Shown: positions 48,580-58,143 of the stretch, in pieces
Position numbering within the stretch: the stretch's first letter is position 1
How the letters are laid out: each line of letters starts with the position of its first letter
DNA from: Morganella psychrotolerans
GTDB taxonomy: Bacteria > Pseudomonadota > Gammaproteobacteria > Enterobacterales > Enterobacteriaceae
DNA length: 64,000 nucleotides
Reading direction: 5' to 3'
NCBI RefSeq assembly: GCF_001676155.1
Contig: NZ_LZEW01000001.1
Location: 620,001 to 684,000, forward strand
Notes under the pieces: model-generated
What the model was told of the DNA's origin: nothing
Seen by the model: only the letters and a program-made list of their open reading frames with translations
Database searches by the model: none
Program-made: the position numbers and the translations under genes

Positions 48580-49933
48580 TCACCAGCTGATTACCACGCA
48601 AAATCCGCCCTGCGCAGGTTGGCGGAACTGTATAGTCAGATGATGCAGTTCCGCAATGCGTTTCACGATAGACAGTCCCAGCCCGCTGCCGGTTTTTTCC
48701 TGTCCCGGCGGGCGGTAAAAGCGCTCACCTAACCGGGCCTGCACATCCGCGCTCACACCCGGTCCGTCATCTTCAATTACTAATTGTTGCGGGCTGAGTG
48801 TTAACTGAACGCTCCCGCCATCCCGCCCGTAGCGGACCGCGTTATGCAGCAGATTGCGCAGCATCACAGTAAGAAGAAGGTGTTCGCCGCTGATAGTCTG
48901 TTCCGGATCTGTGATTATTTTGCGCACAGTTACATGATGTTCATCGGCTTCATTCTGTGTTTGTGCAACCGCATCACTGATGATATCCGTCCAGCGCAAC
49001 ACAGTGCAACTGACGGGTTGTGATTGTGATTCCAGCCGCGACAGTGTCAGTAACTGATCCACAAGGCGTGTTGCCCGGTCGATACCGGTTAACAGGTTGG
49101 CGACAACGTGTTCGCGGGTTGCCGGGTCGTCTCCGGCAATCTGCATCACTTCCGATTGCACCCGCAGGGCGGCCAGCGGACTGCGTAATTCATGAGCCGC
49201 ATCAGAGGTAAACTGACTCTCCCGCTCCCGTAACGTACTGATACGCGCAAATAATCCGTTCAGTGCATCCAGCATCGGTTTTACCTCGCGGGGCAGTACC
49301 GGCGGGGCAACGGGGGTTAGATCGGCAGGATTACGGTGCTGTAACTGGCGGGCAAGCAGGCGCAGTGGCTTCAGTGAACGCGTCAGCAGCCATAAAAACA
49401 GTAGCAGCATTACCGGCAGCGCAACCAGCCAGGGAATAACCTGCGCAGTAATAATTTTCAGCCCTGTATCCTCGCGGTACTCCCATTCCTGACCGACCAC
49501 AATAACATAGTGACCATCGACAGACGGTAGTTGCACAAAGCGCCACTTATCACTGTCATCAATCAGTGAGCCATCACGAAAGCCGGATTTTTTTATCAGA
49601 AAAGGGGATTTTTCTACCATTTTCACCATCATCAAGTACCCGTTCCCCTTGCGGCGTAAAAATGGCAAAGGCGAGAGCATCATTATCCTGTTTACCCCGG
49701 TTACCGGAGAGGATTTTTTTTGTTTTCTTAATGATGGACGGAGGAAGATCCAGATTGGACGGTAAAACAGACAGGCGTTTGGCAAAGCCCATTTGTTGCG
49801 TGTCGAATAATTCATTAATGGACTTTGTGGTCTGGAACCAGGCAAACACGCTGGCGGTACCCCAGGTTATCAGGGAGAGCAACAGCAGCAAGCCGCCCAG
49901 CCGCAGACGCAGACTAAATATTTTCATCATCAT
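48580..49933 (-). pseudogene. qseC: QseC-type sensor histidine kinase, frameshifted
   Basis: Frame one (49933 to about 49594) gives [20 protein letters not shown] and a periplasmic stretch, and ends after SDKKIRLS. Frame two resumes SGFRDGSLIDDSDKWRF and carries the second span, the H-box AHELRSPLAALRVQSEV, the N-box LRNLLHNAVRYG, and GSGLGLSIVKR. A T7 run at 49588-49594 separates them; with six the reading is FSDKKSGFRDGS and the product has 450 residues (E. coli QseC 449). All kinase motifs are intact, so the break is probably a miscall. The start overlaps the end of qseB and has three consecutive ATGs. Confidence 0.85.
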
Positions 49934-50585
49934 TACCCAGAATATAGCCGATGCCGTGGCGTGTTTTGATAAATTCCCGCCCTAATTTACGGCGCAGATG
50001 ATGGATATGCACTTCGACCGCATTGCTGGATACCTCTTCATCCCAGTTATACAATTTTTCTTCAATCATGGCGCGGGTGAGAACTTTCTGCGGGTTATTC
50101 AAAAACAGCGCGAGCAGGGCGAGTTCTTTTCCTTTCAGGGAAACCGGTACGCCGTTGCGGGTGACGGTCATCGCGACGGGGTCCATCTCCACATTGCCGT
50201 GCGCCAGTTTTGCGGATAGCTGACCATGGCGGCGGCGGATCAGCGCCTGCAAGCGCGCAGCGACTTCCGCCAGGGCAAACGGCTTACACAGATAATCATC
50301 CGCTCCCTGCTGTAACCCGCCAACCCGCTGCTCCAGCGCATCACGGGCAGTTAAAATCAGCACCGGTTCATCGCGGCTCTGTGCCCGCCACTGTTTCAGA
50401 ATATCCAGCCCGTCAATACCCGGCAGAGACAGATCGAGGATCACGGCATCATAAGGCGCGGAAAACAGCGCCTGCTGCCCGGTTATACCATCAGTGAACC
50501 AATCTATAGTGAAGCCGAGTTTTGTCAGCCCGATTTTCAATCCATCGCCAATCAGGCGGTCATCTTCAATTAATAAAATTCGCAT
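49914..50585 (-). CDS. qseB: QseB/PmrA-type response regulator
   Basis: 223 residues of the OmpR family. The receiver domain (residues 1-115) has the acidic EDD pair, phospho-acceptor Asp51 in VILDLSLPG, and the conserved Lys in LCKPF. The C-terminal winged HTH (about 125-220) ends [23 protein letters not shown]. It is co-transcribed with the sensor gene and divergent from ygiW, the arrangement of E. coli qseBC-ygiW. QseB and PmrA are close paralogues; the ygiW neighbour favours QseB. Confidence 0.9.
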   Translation of the reverse strand: MRILLIEDDRLIGDGLKIGLTKLGFTIDWFTDGITGQQALFSAPYDAVILDLSLPGIDGLDILKQWRAQSRDEPVLILTARDALEQRVGGLQQGADDYLCKPFALAEVAARLQALIRRRHGQLSAKLAHGNVEMDPVAMTVTRNGVPVSLKGKELALLALFLNNPQKVLTRAMIEEKLYNWDEEVSSNAVEVHIHHLRRKLGREFIKTRHGIGYILGNDDENI

Positions 50586-50687
50586 TATATTTATCCCCGG
50601 GGTATCGCTGTGGTAGTTTTAGCGCAGAAGTCACAGGATAACCACCTGTTTTGTCTAAAATTAAAAATATAATTAAAAATAGGCTAT

Positions 50688-50719
50688 CTTTAAGATCCTG
50701 TTAAGAACTTAATGGTTAA
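50688..50719. promoter_or_regulatory. TTAAG direct repeats between qseB and ygiW
   Basis: CTTTAAG at 50688, TTAAG at 50701 and TTAAT at 50709 recur at about 8-11 base spacing. QseB and PmrA bind paired CTTAAG-like half-sites, so this is a plausible operator controlling ygiW and qseBC. Confidence 0.45.
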
Positions 50720-50766
50720 ATGCATCTCATGAAGCAACAATGCTTCCTTATATCAGGAGATAAATA

Positions 50767-51183
50767 ATGAAGAAATTACCTGCACTCGCATTACTTGCTA
50801 CATTACTGGCCGGCTCCGCAGGCTCTGCTTTTGCTGCAAAAAACGGTGGGTTTGAAGGTCCGGGCGCACCATCTGCAACCACAGCCACCACAACCCAAAC
50901 CGGCGGATTCAGCGGTCCTGATGCCCGTAAAATGACGGTTGCCGACGCGCTGAAATTATCCGATGATGCAAATGTTGTGCTGCGCGGAAAAATCGTCAGC
51001 CAGATTGATAATAAGCACTACGAATTTAAAGACAGCACCGGCACCATCCGTGTGGAAATTTCCCCGAAACGCTGGGATGGCTTAAAAGTCACTCCGCAGG
51101 ATGAAATTGAAGTCGAAGGGGAAATCGATAAAGAGTGGAATAAAACCGAACTGGATGTAAAAGCGGTACGCAAAGTGCAGTAA
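50767..51183 (+). CDS. ygiW: YgiW-type periplasmic OB-fold (BOF) protein
   Basis: 138 residues with a signal peptide (MKKLPALALLATLLAGSAGSAFA). A Gly/Thr-rich linker with two GGFxGP-type repeats (GGFEGPG and GGFSGPD) is followed by the bacterial OB-fold (MTVADALKLSDDANVVLRGK to the end). E. coli YgiW responds to stress and is encoded divergently from qseBC, as here. AGGAG lies upstream. Ligand unknown. Confidence 0.9.
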   Translation: MKKLPALALLATLLAGSAGSAFAAKNGGFEGPGAPSATTATTTQTGGFSGPDARKMTVADALKLSDDANVVLRGKIVSQIDNKHYEFKDSTGTIRVEISPKRWDGLKVTPQDEIEVEGEIDKEWNKTELDVKAVRKVQ

Positions 51184-51202
51184 TCGCTTAATGTTTAGTT
51201 TT

Positions 51203-51230
51203 GAAAATGCCCCGGAATGGGGCATTTTCA
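51203..51230. terminator. ygiW terminator
   Basis: GAAAATGCCCC-GGAA-TGGGGCATTTTC stem, 20 bases after the ygiW stop; symmetrical, so probably also used by the convergent gene. Confidence 0.8.
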
Positions 51231-51261
51231 TATCAGCTACGCTCTGACAGTTAGCCAATTC

Positions 51262-52129
51262 CTAACCCACATCCGCATAAACCCGTTTAATATAACGAAC
51301 AGACGCCTCTGCTTCTCCGGTTCCGGTATTTATTGCAAAGCCCATTTTGTCTGCGGTTATTTTCTGAAATTCGCCAAATAATTGCAGCATAACAAACAAT
51401 GCCTGCCAGTTATTTTCCGGAGCTGCATCGGAATAGGTATCTGATATAGCCTGCATTTCTGCATTGGTCAGATAACGGGAAATATATTTCCCGGCTTTGC
51501 CGGTGGTGAGGTTAAATCCGTGTGTACAGCCAATTTTCCAGTCAAGCATCTGCATAAATACCGGGCGAATGACATTGTCTGTCATCTCTTTGGCAAAAGT
51601 GATTTCATGTCTTGCCAGACCTTTTGCCACGTTGGTGGCGCACCACCAGAACTCATTGGCGGTTTCTGCAAATAAGCGGGCATCCGGCGGGGTGATAAAA
51701 TAACTGCTTTCATCTGCGGGCGGCAGCGAATTAAATAAATTATCTTTATCCAGCCAGAGAATACTCAGGCTGTCGTGTGTGTAATCCGTTGTTATATGAC
51801 TGAGGGGAAACAGTGTCAAATCAATACGATGACCATCTTCATAGATCATCAGGTATGTGTATTCCGCGCGCGCAGGCGTATCTTTATTTTCCGGTAACAT
51901 ATCATCGGGGCATTGCTGTAATACCGGAACACCTAAGAGTGCTTCCCACGGACGGATTGATTTAGCTGCGTTAATATCCTGTACAAAAAAGACTAAGTCA
52001 AAATCCTGATATTTGTCTTTTTTTAACCTGTTTATTTGCCCGTGAGCCATTGAGAATAACTGCTCTGATATTATTGTCAGATTGCGCACAGCAAAGAATT
52101 GCCTGAGAAATATTATCGTTACTTCGCAT
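51262..52129 (-). pseudogene. ANT(6)-like aminoglycoside nucleotidyltransferase, frameshifted
   Basis: Starting at ATG 52129 (GGAG 7 bases upstream), frame one gives MRSNDNISQAILCCAQ and AVILNGSRANKQV. Frame two continues KKDKYQDFDLVFFVQDINA, DGHRIDLTLFPLSH and SILWLDKDN. NGSR and the DFDLV acidic pair are the nucleotidyltransferase active-site motifs of streptomycin 6-adenylyltransferases. A T7 run at 52018-52024 separates them; with six the reading is ANKQVKKDKYQDFD, 288 residues, family length. The longest uninterrupted frame (51262-52089) would lack the catalytic N-terminus. Whether it confers resistance is unknown; many chromosomal members have no known substrate. Confidence 0.8.
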
Positions 52130-52146
52130 AATCCAACTCCGGGAAT

Positions 52147-52178
52147 AAAAAAGAAAACCCCGTCAGACAGACGGGGCG
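52147..52178 (-). terminator. yciC terminator
   Basis: CCCCGTC-TGT-CTGACGGGG-type stem followed on the minus strand by UUUUCUUUUUU, about 13 bases after the yciC stop. Confidence 0.75.
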
Positions 52179-52190
52179 GGGAATAACGAA

Positions 52191-52967
52191 TTACTGATAA
52201 TCGTTAATCGATTGTGATTGCGTAAATAACTGATAAAACCGGAACAGATAAATAATCATCAGCCCGCTGATAATGTTATTTAAGAACAATACGATGACCA
52301 TCGTAATATGTTCATTCGGCAGCGGTAACCGGCTGAGTAACATAACGGATACCTGTTTCAGTGCAAACCAGATTAAAATAGCCGGCAGAAGTGTTCTGAT
52401 ATTTTTCATCGCAATATTACCGCTGATTTTAATCGCGGTGAAAATACTGTTTTTTTCGGTGAACATCACGATAGGCGCGAGAGCCAGCAGCATCGCCAGC
52501 ACCAGACCCGGTAAATACATGGCGACCAACCCGAGAGCTATCACTAGCGAACAGATAAGCAACAGAACTAACATGCGCGGTATACGTCCGGCAGAGCCGG
52601 TGATTGCCTGAACCGCTGTCAGAGTCTCGCCCTGTGATGCGCTGAATACCAGGAAAATTATGGATGTCACAAAAACCGCATTACCCAGCAGAGAGCCTAA
52701 AATACTGCCCAGCCCGGTTTTCAGCATCTGCCACTGGTCGTCGGCAGTCAGTGCGGCGACTGCGCGCTGAAATTCGCCGGAACCCTCATTAATATAGGTG
52801 GATTCCAACATACGGATGATATCCGTTCCGTTAGAGTTATAAGTCAGCAGGACGTTGAGAGCAACGGCAATAACGGCGGTGAGCAGAGAAATAACCAGAA
52901 CAGATGCAGCCTGATTGCGGAAAAAATTAAGACTGTCGCGGGCAAGGCCTGACACCGACATGGACAT
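52191..52967 (-). CDS. yciC: YciC family (UPF0259) inner membrane protein
   Basis: 258 residues (E. coli 247) with six hydrophobic spans, the first SVLVISLLTAVIAVALNVLL. The C-terminus is polar. AGGAG lies 8 bases before the ATG at 52967. Function is unknown, though it accompanies yciB in many enterobacteria. Here it is separated from yciB by the SulP-qseBC-ygiW segment. Confidence 0.92.
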   Translation of the reverse strand: MSMSVSGLARDSLNFFRNQAASVLVISLLTAVIAVALNVLLTYNSNGTDIIRMLESTYINEGSGEFQRAVAALTADDQWQMLKTGLGSILGSLLGNAVFVTSIIFLVFSASQGETLTAVQAITGSAGRIPRMLVLLLICSLVIALGLVAMYLPGLVLAMLLALAPIVMFTEKNSIFTAIKISGNIAMKNIRTLLPAILIWFALKQVSVMLLSRLPLPNEHITMVIVLFLNNIISGLMIIYLFRFYQLFTQSQSINDYQ

Positions 52968-52983
52968 GAAACGGCTCCTGTAT

Positions 52984-53003
52984 CCTGAATGACGTTGGGT
53001 ATA
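52984..53003. repeat. Family-1 intergenic repeat, solo end
   Basis: CTGAATGACGTTGGGTATAG, the right terminus only, upstream of yciC. Confidence 0.55.
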
Positions 53004-53236
53004 GACATAAATTAAAACGCTTTACGTAATTGTAAAACAAAATGGCGGAGAGTGTAACCTGCCTGCCGGGCAAAAATAGAGGTTTCAGGCATTGCAGGAT
53101 AAATAACAATCATAAAAATACACATTTTCGCAACAATAATAAAACAGAGATAAAGGCTGAAAGATACACATAACATGTTTAAAATTGATATAAACCACCC
53201 GAATTATTAATACAATAAAAATGATGAAATGTGTTA

Positions 53237-53250
53237 TTGATTCAAATCAA
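53237..53250 (+). promoter_or_regulatory. Perfect FNR box upstream of ompW
   Basis: TTGAT-TCAA-ATCAA matches the FNR consensus at every defined position. It lies 165 bases before the ompW start. ompW is FNR-activated in E. coli, so anaerobic activation is inferred. Confidence 0.7.
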
Positions 53251-53414
53251 TAAAAGAAATAAATCCCATGGAATAATAAATCCGATTTTGCGTGATTATT
53301 GTTTTTTTATTTAAATCTTGTGATCTGTCTTGGATCATAATTCGATTTAAGGCTGTATATTTCAAACTGTATTTATTGTAATTTTTTTTCTTTTTTTTTA
53401 GGATGGGATAGATA

Positions 53415-54053
53415 ATGAAAAAGCTTTCTGCTGTGTTTTTAGCACTGGCAACGGTTTTGCCGTCAGTTTCAATTGCGCACCAGGCCGGTGATATGATTAT
53501 TCGCGGCGGTACAGCAACTGTACGCCCGAATACCGGGTCTGATAACGTTCTGGGTTCTGTCGGTTCTTTTGAAGCGAATAATAATACTCAGTTAGGTTTA
53601 ACCTTTACTTATATGGCAACTGATAATATCGGTATTGAATTATTAGCTGCTACTCCGTTTGAACATAAAATTTCCACCCCGGGAACGGGTGAAATTGCAA
53701 CGGCTAAACATTTACCACCAACTCTGATGGCGCAATATTATTTCCGTACTCCGGAAGATAAATTACGTCCGTACCTCGGCGTCGGTATTAACTACACCTT
53801 CTTCTTTGACGAAGGATTTAACGACAACGGTAAAAATGCCGGTTTAAGTGACCTGAGCATGAGCGGATCATGGGGTGTGGCAGCGCAGGCTGGTCTGGAC
53901 TATGAATTAGACAAAAACTGGTTACTGAATGCCTCTGTCTGGTGGATGAATATCGAAACAGATGTGGATTTCACCGCCGGTGGCGAAAACTATTCGTACA
54001 AAACCCGTCTTGACCCGTTTGTCTTTATGTTCGGTGCCGGTTACAAATTCTGA
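53415..54053 (+). CDS. ompW: Outer membrane protein W
   Basis: 212 residues (E. coli 212). The signal peptide is MKKLSAVFLALATVLPSVSIA before HQAGD. Eight amphipathic strands follow (VRPNTGSDNVLGSVGSFEAN, LGLTFTYMATDNIGIELLAA) and the C-terminus is DPFVFMFGAGYKF with terminal Phe for BAM recognition. OmpW forms a small hydrophobic channel and a colicin S4 receptor. AGGATGGGA lies upstream; an FNR box lies further upstream. Confidence 0.97.
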   Translation: MKKLSAVFLALATVLPSVSIAHQAGDMIIRGGTATVRPNTGSDNVLGSVGSFEANNNTQLGLTFTYMATDNIGIELLAATPFEHKISTPGTGEIATAKHLPPTLMAQYYFRTPEDKLRPYLGVGINYTFFFDEGFNDNGKNAGLSDLSMSGSWGVAAQAGLDYELDKNWLLNASVWWMNIETDVDFTAGGENYSYKTRLDPFVFMFGAGYKF

Positions 54054-54086
54054 TAACCGCAGTTAGCTGAAAATAGCTGAAAAAGA

Positions 54087-54119
54087 AAACGGCGCCTGAA
54101 AAAGAGCGCCGTTTTTTTA
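54087..54119 (+). terminator. ompW terminator
   Basis: AACGGCGC-CTGAAAAAGA-GCGCCGTT followed by TTTTT, 34 bases after the ompW stop. It also faces the convergent BON gene. Confidence 0.85.
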
Positions 54120-54127
54120 TATCTGCA

Positions 54128-54442
54128 TCATCGCAGCTTCATGGAGTTAATCACAAGCTTGACGCCCGGGACTTTACGCGCAGTATTTACAGCCAGAGTC
54201 GCTTCTTTGTCGCTTGAGACAAACCCGCTGAGCTGTACTTTACCTTTAAAGGTTTCCACACTGATTTGGGTGGATTTAATGCCTTTTTCACCCAGCAGCG
54301 CTGTTTTTACTTTTGTCGTGATCACGGAGTCATCAAAATAGCCTCCGGTGCCTTCGCTTGTTGCGCTCGGAGCACAGGCGGACAGCGTAAACGCCATAAA
54401 CATGACAACAAAGAGTGATGTAACCAGTTTCATGTATTTCAT
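54128..54442 (-). CDS. BON-domain lipoprotein
   Basis: 104 residues. The signal peptide ends in the lipobox LSAC with Cys23, so the mature protein is lipid-anchored. One BON domain (about residues 38-104, FDDSVITTKVKTALLGEKGI and VQLSGFVSSDKEA) follows; BON domains are phospholipid-associated and appear in OsmY and DolP. This protein has one domain where OsmY has two. AGGAG lies 5 bases before the ATG. Probably envelope stress related. Confidence 0.88.
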   Translation of the reverse strand: MKYMKLVTSLFVVMFMAFTLSACAPSATSEGTGGYFDDSVITTKVKTALLGEKGIKSTQISVETFKGKVQLSGFVSSDKEATLAVNTARKVPGVKLVINSMKLR

Positions 54443-54457
54443 ATACTCTCCTTATTT

Positions 54458-54526
54458 ATACTCGTCATACTTCAGGATGCCTGTCTTCACTTGTCGCCTA
54501 CAGGTATCCCGAATTATTCAGAGTAT
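54458..54526. repeat. Second-family intergenic repeat
   Basis: Starts ATACTCGTCATACTTCAGGATG and ends TATCCCGAATTATTCAGAGTAT; the outer six bases are inverted. It lies directly against a family-1 copy. Fragments recur at 24032 and 28763. Confidence 0.7.
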
Positions 54527-54650
54527 ATACCCTTATTCATTCAAACTGCAGGTGCGTTGGCGGTACTCAGCTAGTCGGGTCACATACTCATGTATGCTCC
54601 CCGTCTAACTTCCCTTGCCGCCTTCCTGCATCTTGAATGACGTTGGGTAT
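54527..54650. repeat. Family-1 intergenic repeat, full-length copy
   Basis: ATACCCTTATTCATTCAAAC to TGAATGACGTTGGGTAT, 124 bp, same interior GGTCACATACTCATGTATGCTCCCC as the other full copies. Downstream of trpA. Confidence 0.85.
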
Positions 54651-54746
54651 AGATGACAATGAATGCCTGACACTTTGAGTATTAATGAAATCAATATGAT
54701 TAACAACAAGAATAACCCACCAATATCAGCGCGCTAAATGAAATAA

Positions 54747-55553
54747 TCACAATTGTGTCGCGCTTTTCATTTTCTGCGTAAATTCCCGCAGGCATTCACA
54801 CATCAGCGGTACATTATCCAGATGTTCTGCAATAATATTTACTACGGCTGAACCGGAAATTGCCCCCGCCGCACCATTTTTCAGTGATTCACGGACTTGT
54901 TCCGGTTCGGAAATTCCGAAGCCCTGAATCGGTGGAGCGGCCTTATAAGCATTCAGTTTACCCGCCAGAGAGGCGAGAGATTTTTCTGCCCGGTTTTCTG
55001 TGCCGGTAACACCTGCGCGGGAGAGCAGATAGGTGTAGCCTTTCCCGGCGGCAGCAATCGCCTGAAGTAATTTGTCGTCCGCATCCGGCGGGCAGATAAA
55101 GATAGGCGCGATATTATTAGCCAGCGCAGCTTCACTGAAGGGCTGTGATTCATGTAACGGCACATCGGCGATCAGTACCGAATCCACACCGGCTGCCGCC
55201 GCATTGGCATAAAACTGATTTATCCCGCCATGAAAGACCAGGTTGGCATACATCAGTAACCCGATAGGTAACTGCGGGTATTTTGCACGGATCTGCGCTA
55301 TCAGCTCAAAACAGCGGGCAGGGGTAATACCGGCGGCAAAAGCACGCAGATTGGCATCCTGAATGGTCGGACCGTCTGCCAGCGGATCAGAAAACGGAAT
55401 ACCGAGCTCCAGAGCATCCGCACCACCTGCCACGAGGGCATCGATAATCTGTAAAGAGACTTCTGCGGACGGGTCACCGAGCGTGACAAACGGTACAAAA
55501 GCACCCTGGTTGCGGGCCGTCAGCTGCTGAAAAAGTTGTTCATACCGGTTCAT
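54747..55553 (-). CDS. trpA: Tryptophan synthase alpha subunit
   Basis: 268 residues, the same as E. coli. It cleaves indole-glycerol phosphate to indole and glyceraldehyde-3-phosphate and tunnels indole to TrpB. Catalytic Glu49 is in [18 protein letters not shown] and Asp60 follows in [20 protein letters not shown] is the flexible loop 6. The start overlaps the trpB stop (TGATG), so translation is coupled. Last gene of the trp operon. Confidence 0.97.
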   Translation of the reverse strand: MNRYEQLFQQLTARNQGAFVPFVTLGDPSAEVSLQIIDALVAGGADALELGIPFSDPLADGPTIQDANLRAFAAGITPARCFELIAQIRAKYPQLPIGLLMYANLVFHGGINQFYANAAAAGVDSVLIADVPLHESQPFSEAALANNIAPIFICPPDADDKLLQAIAAAGKGYTYLLSRAGVTGTENRAEKSLASLAGKLNAYKAAPPIQGFGISEPEQVRESLKNGAAGAISGSAVVNIIAEHLDNVPLMCECLREFTQKMKSATQL

Positions 55554-56743
55554 CAGAAATCACCTCTTTCTTTAAGAATGTCATAAACAGTGAAAATATC
55601 TTTATCACCCCGTCCGGAGACATTGACGATAAGAAGTTGTTCTTTCTCCGGATTTTCGCGGATCATCTTCAGGGCATGAGCCAGAGCATGGGCAGATTCC
55701 AGTGCCGGGATAATCCCTTCGTAGCGGCTCAGTGCTTTAAAGGCGTCAAGGGCTTCATCATCAGTGGCAGAGACATAGTCTGCCCGTCCGATGGCATTAA
55801 GATGCGCGTGTTGTGGTCCGACAGACGGGAAGTCCAGCCCGGCAGAGATGGAGTAAGATTCTTCAATCTGGCCGTTTTCTGTCTGCATCATCGGCGATTT
55901 CATGCCGAAATAGATACCAACGCGTCCGTGTTTCAGCGGTGCGCCGTGCTCACCGGTTTCAATGCCGTGTCCGCCCGGCTCGACACCAATCAGGCTGACA
56001 GATTCATCGGGGATAAACCCGGCAAATGCGCCGATAGCATTAGAGCCACCGCCGATACAGGCGATCACCGCATCCGGCAGGCGACCTTCGCGTTCCAGAA
56101 TTTGTGCGCGGGCTTCATCGCCGATCATGCGCTGAAATTCACGGACAATGGTCGGGTACGGGTGCGGACCTGCCGCTGTGCCCAGCAGATAGTGGGCGCG
56201 TTCATAACTGCCGCTCCAGTCGCGCAGTGCTTCATTACAGGCATCTTTAAGGGTGGATGAACCACTGTGAACCGGGATCACTTCTGCCCCCATCAGGCGC
56301 ATACGAAAAACGTTGGGTGACTGACGCTCGACATCTTTGGCGCCCATATACACACGGCATTTCATGCCCAGCAGTGCGCAGGCGAGTGCTGTTGCCACGC
56401 CGTGCTGACCGGCACCGGTTTCCGCAATAATTTCGGTTTTACCCATGCGTCTTGCCAGCAGTGCCTGTCCCAGAACCTGGTTGGTTTTATGTGCGCCGCC
56501 GTGCAGTAAATCTTCCCGCTTGAGATACAGTTTGGTTTTGCTGCCCGCCGTCAGATTTTTGCATAGTGTCAGTGCGGTCGGGCGTCCTGCATAGTTTTTC
56601 AGGAGATCGGTAAATTCGCGCTGAAATTCCGGGTCTTCTTGTGCGGCAATAAAGGCATCTTCCAGTTGATCCAGAGCCGGGATTAAAATCTGCGGGACAA
56701 ATTGCCCGCCGAACTCGCCAAAATAGGGATTTAACTTACTCAT
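55553..56743 (-). CDS. trpB: Tryptophan synthase beta subunit
   Basis: 396 residues (E. coli 397). The pyridoxal-phosphate enzyme joins indole and serine. The PLP-binding Lys is in [17 protein letters not shown], and the Gly-rich phosphate loop is GGGSNAIG. It starts 26 bases after trpCF. No defect is seen. Confidence 0.97.
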   Translation of the reverse strand: MSKLNPYFGEFGGQFVPQILIPALDQLEDAFIAAQEDPEFQREFTDLLKNYAGRPTALTLCKNLTAGSKTKLYLKREDLLHGGAHKTNQVLGQALLARRMGKTEIIAETGAGQHGVATALACALLGMKCRVYMGAKDVERQSPNVFRMRLMGAEVIPVHSGSSTLKDACNEALRDWSGSYERAHYLLGTAAGPHPYPTIVREFQRMIGDEARAQILEREGRLPDAVIACIGGGSNAIGAFAGFIPDESVSLIGVEPGGHGIETGEHGAPLKHGRVGIYFGMKSPMMQTENGQIEESYSISAGLDFPSVGPQHAHLNAIGRADYVSATDDEALDAFKALSRYEGIIPALESAHALAHALKMIRENPEKEQLLIVNVSGRGDKDIFTVYDILKERGDF

Positions 56744-56769
56744 TTTTCTGATCCTTTCTGTTTAAGTCG

Positions 56770-58138
56770 TTAGGCAACGTGCATATGTAATTTTTCAAAT
56801 AAGATGCGGATTTTGTCTGCATCTTTAATTCCGGGGGCGGATTCTGCGCCGGAGTTAAAATCCAGCCCGGATGCGGCGCAGGATACAGCTGCAAGGCAGT
56901 TTTCCGCATTCAGCCCGCCCGCAAGGGTAAAGGGCACCGGCAGTGAGGCGGGCAGTGTTGTCCAGTCAAATGTATGTCCGGAGCCGCCTTTACCGTTATC
57001 CAGAACCAGGCGCACCACGCCGTCAGGCACGGTAATATCAGGCTGATGTGACATATCCAGCGCTTTCCAGATTTCACACTGCACCGGCAGATGCAGGCGG
57101 AGCATCGCAATATCATGGGCATCTTCGCTGCCGTGTAACTGAACAGCATGCAGTTTCAGGCGGCGGGCAATGGCGGCAATCTCTGCCGGGTCGTGATTTC
57201 GGAACACACCGACATACGCCAGCGGTGCGCCGGATATAACAACAGCGGCTTGTGTTTCATTCACATAACGCGGGGAATCACTGACAAATATCAGTCCGCC
57301 AAATGTGCCACCGGCGTCATAGACGGCGCTGGCATCATCTGCGCGGGTCAGTCCGCACACTTTGTGCTCACCGAATATCAGGCGGCGGATAGCAAAATCC
57401 AGATCCGCCTGCGCCATAATCGCACTGCCGATCAGAAACCCATTGGCATACGGGGAGAGCTCGCGGATGTGCTGATGCGTGGTAATGCCTGATTCGCTGA
57501 TAATAATGCAGTCAGCCGGAATGCGCGGCGCAAAGTCTTTTGTGCGGTTGCGATCAATCGAGAGATCGCGTAAGTCTCGGTTATTAATACCGATGACTTT
57601 TGCCTCCAGATGAATGGCGCGGGTCAGTTCCTCTTCTGTACTGACTTCTGTCAGCACGCCCATATTCAGAGAGTGAGCAAGGGTCGCGAGAGAGTGATAT
57701 TCCGCATCATTGAGCACAGACAGCATCAGTAAAATCGCATCAGCACCGTAATGGCGTGCCAGATAGACCTGATAGGCATCAATCATAAAATCTTTGCACA
57801 GTACCGGCTGTGAAATCTGCGCTCGTACCCGGCGCAGATAGTCATGCTGCCCCTGAAAGTATTTTTCATCTGTCAGAACAGACACTGCGGCTGCATAAGG
57901 TGCATAAGCAAGGGCAATCTCTTCCGGATTAAAATTCTGTCGGATCAGTCCTTTGGATGGCGATGCTTTCTTGCATTCTAAGATATACACTGTTTTTGTG
58001 CTGCTCAGTGCCTGATAAAAATCCCGGTCACTTGGCTGTAATGTATCGGCAAAATTCAGTAATGGCTCTTGTTTTTTTCCGCTCGATCAATGAGATACGT
58101 TTATCATTGATGATTTGTTCTAATACGGTGCCTTTCAT
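56770..58138 (-). pseudogene. trpC: Fused indole-3-glycerol-phosphate synthase / PRA isomerase, frameshifted near N-terminus
   Basis: From ATG 58138 the protein reads MKGTVLEQIINDKRISLIER and then loses frame at a plus-strand T7 run (58072-58078). From the other frame, TVYILECKKASPSKGLI and the remaining 400 residues are normal. With six A the reading is ERKKQEPLLNFADTLQ, giving 455 residues, the length of E. coli TrpCF. Residues 1-255 are IGP synthase and the C-terminal half is phosphoribosylanthranilate isomerase (KVCGLTRADDASA). As written the N-terminal 22 residues are separated. A trpC null is unlikely beside an otherwise perfect trp operon, so a miscall is favoured. Confidence 0.9.
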
Positions 58139-58143
58139 GGTCA

